DNA of 6,095 bases from JAGOTP01 sp964415465 (GTDB taxonomy: Bacteria > Patescibacteriota > Patescibacteriia > 2-12-FULL-60-25): NCBI GenBank assembly GCA_964415465.1, contig CAYQAL010000040.1, forward strand, positions 1 to 6,095, read 5' to 3'. The notes beneath the pieces are model-generated. The model was not told the origin of the DNA and did not search any database. It saw only the letters and a list, made by a program, of their open reading frames with translations. Positions 6,046 through 6,095 of the stretch are shown in pieces; the stretch's first letter is position 1; the number at the start of each line of letters is the position of its first letter. Position numbers and translations under genes: made by a program.

Positions 6046-6095
6046 ATGGGTCTCGTGTCAGACGAGATCCGTCCCAACTTTTTAACCTGTCCTGC
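6046..6095 (+). CDS. Possible start of a further gene (partial, runs off edge)
   Basis: An ATG at 6046 opens a frame that reads MGLVSDEIRPNFLTCP and continues to the window end without a stop; GTG 6055 is an alternative start. It lies 18 nt after the last glycosyltransferase, in the same frame after tandem TAA TAG. No Shine-Dalgarno is visible, as for its neighbours. With only 16 complete codons the product cannot be identified, and the same bases form a hairpin that could be a terminator instead. Confidence 0.25.
   Translation, partial: MGLVSDEIRPNFLTCP
6047..6083 (+). terminator. Hairpin with T-run after the glycosyltransferase cluster
   Basis: GGGTCTCGT (6048-6056) pairs with ACGAGATCC (6062-6070) around a 5-nt loop, nine pairs with one G-U. 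An alternative adds TGGG/CCCA (6047-6050 with 6073-6076) across a bulge, placing the stem two nucleotides before TTTTT (6079-6083). This is compatible with a weak intrinsic terminator of the operon. The T-run is short and the same region could be a coding start or a leader following TACAAT (6042-6047), a possible -10 box. Confidence 0.35.

Noticed and set aside
5729..6085. Plus frame of 118 codons overlapping the last glycosyltransferase
   Set aside because: It overlaps the strongly motif-supported glycosyltransferase in another frame and has no family features.
1..6095. tRNA, rRNA, CRISPR array, insertion sequence or riboswitch
   Set aside because: No cloverleaf-like segments, regularly spaced repeats, terminal inverted repeats or transposase motifs were found; non-coding space is limited to about 107 nt at 1560-1666 and 68 nt at the right edge.

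Overview
This 6,095-bp window looks like bacterial chromosomal DNA from a metagenomic scaffold. A run of exactly 100 N (1344-1443) marks a scaffold gap. The gene set (compact winged-helix regulator, shortened TsaB-like protein, three family-2 glycosyltransferases, and a large membrane protein resembling PPM phosphatases) together with near-zero intergenic spacing and mostly absent Shine-Dalgarno sites suggests a Candidate Phyla Radiation (Patescibacteria) genome, possibly of the Uhrbacteria/Magasanikbacteria type. That placement is inferred from gene style and was not tested. TGA is used as a normal stop (2688-2690), which argues against the Gracilibacteria/SR1 code in which UGA is glycine.

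Layout: (1) 1-1559, minus strand: one large gene interrupted by the N gap and running off the left edge. It encodes a degenerate PPM/SpoIIE-like phosphatase domain, a low-complexity linker, one transmembrane helix, a charged helical stretch and the start of a probable extracytoplasmic beta-propeller. No conventional ORF call covers it because of the gap and the missing 3' end. (2) 1560-1666: a divergent intergenic region with a probable near-leaderless promoter for the minus gene and a 12-bp inverted repeat just upstream of the plus-strand operon. (3) 1667-6027, plus strand: a five-gene, probably co-transcribed cluster: HTH regulator with a degenerate nucleotidyltransferase-like domain, short TsaB-like protein, membrane-embedded GT2 with D-D-(E)D-QxxRW motifs, a GT2-like protein lacking canonical catalytic motifs, and an intact rhamnosyltransferase-like GT2. 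Gaps are 1 nt, a 4-nt overlap, 10 nt and 4 nt. (4) 6028-6095: a hairpin with a T-run, and alternatively the start of another reading frame.

How the parts could work together (inference): the three glycosyltransferases would build or attach a cell-surface glycan, with the polytopic enzyme polymerising or exporting sugar at the membrane and the two soluble enzymes (one perhaps a non-catalytic partner) elongating a chain. The divergent membrane protein could sense the cell exterior. The TsaB-like protein belongs to tRNA t6A modification and probably shares the operon through genome compaction. No tRNA, rRNA, CRISPR array, insertion sequence or integrase was seen.
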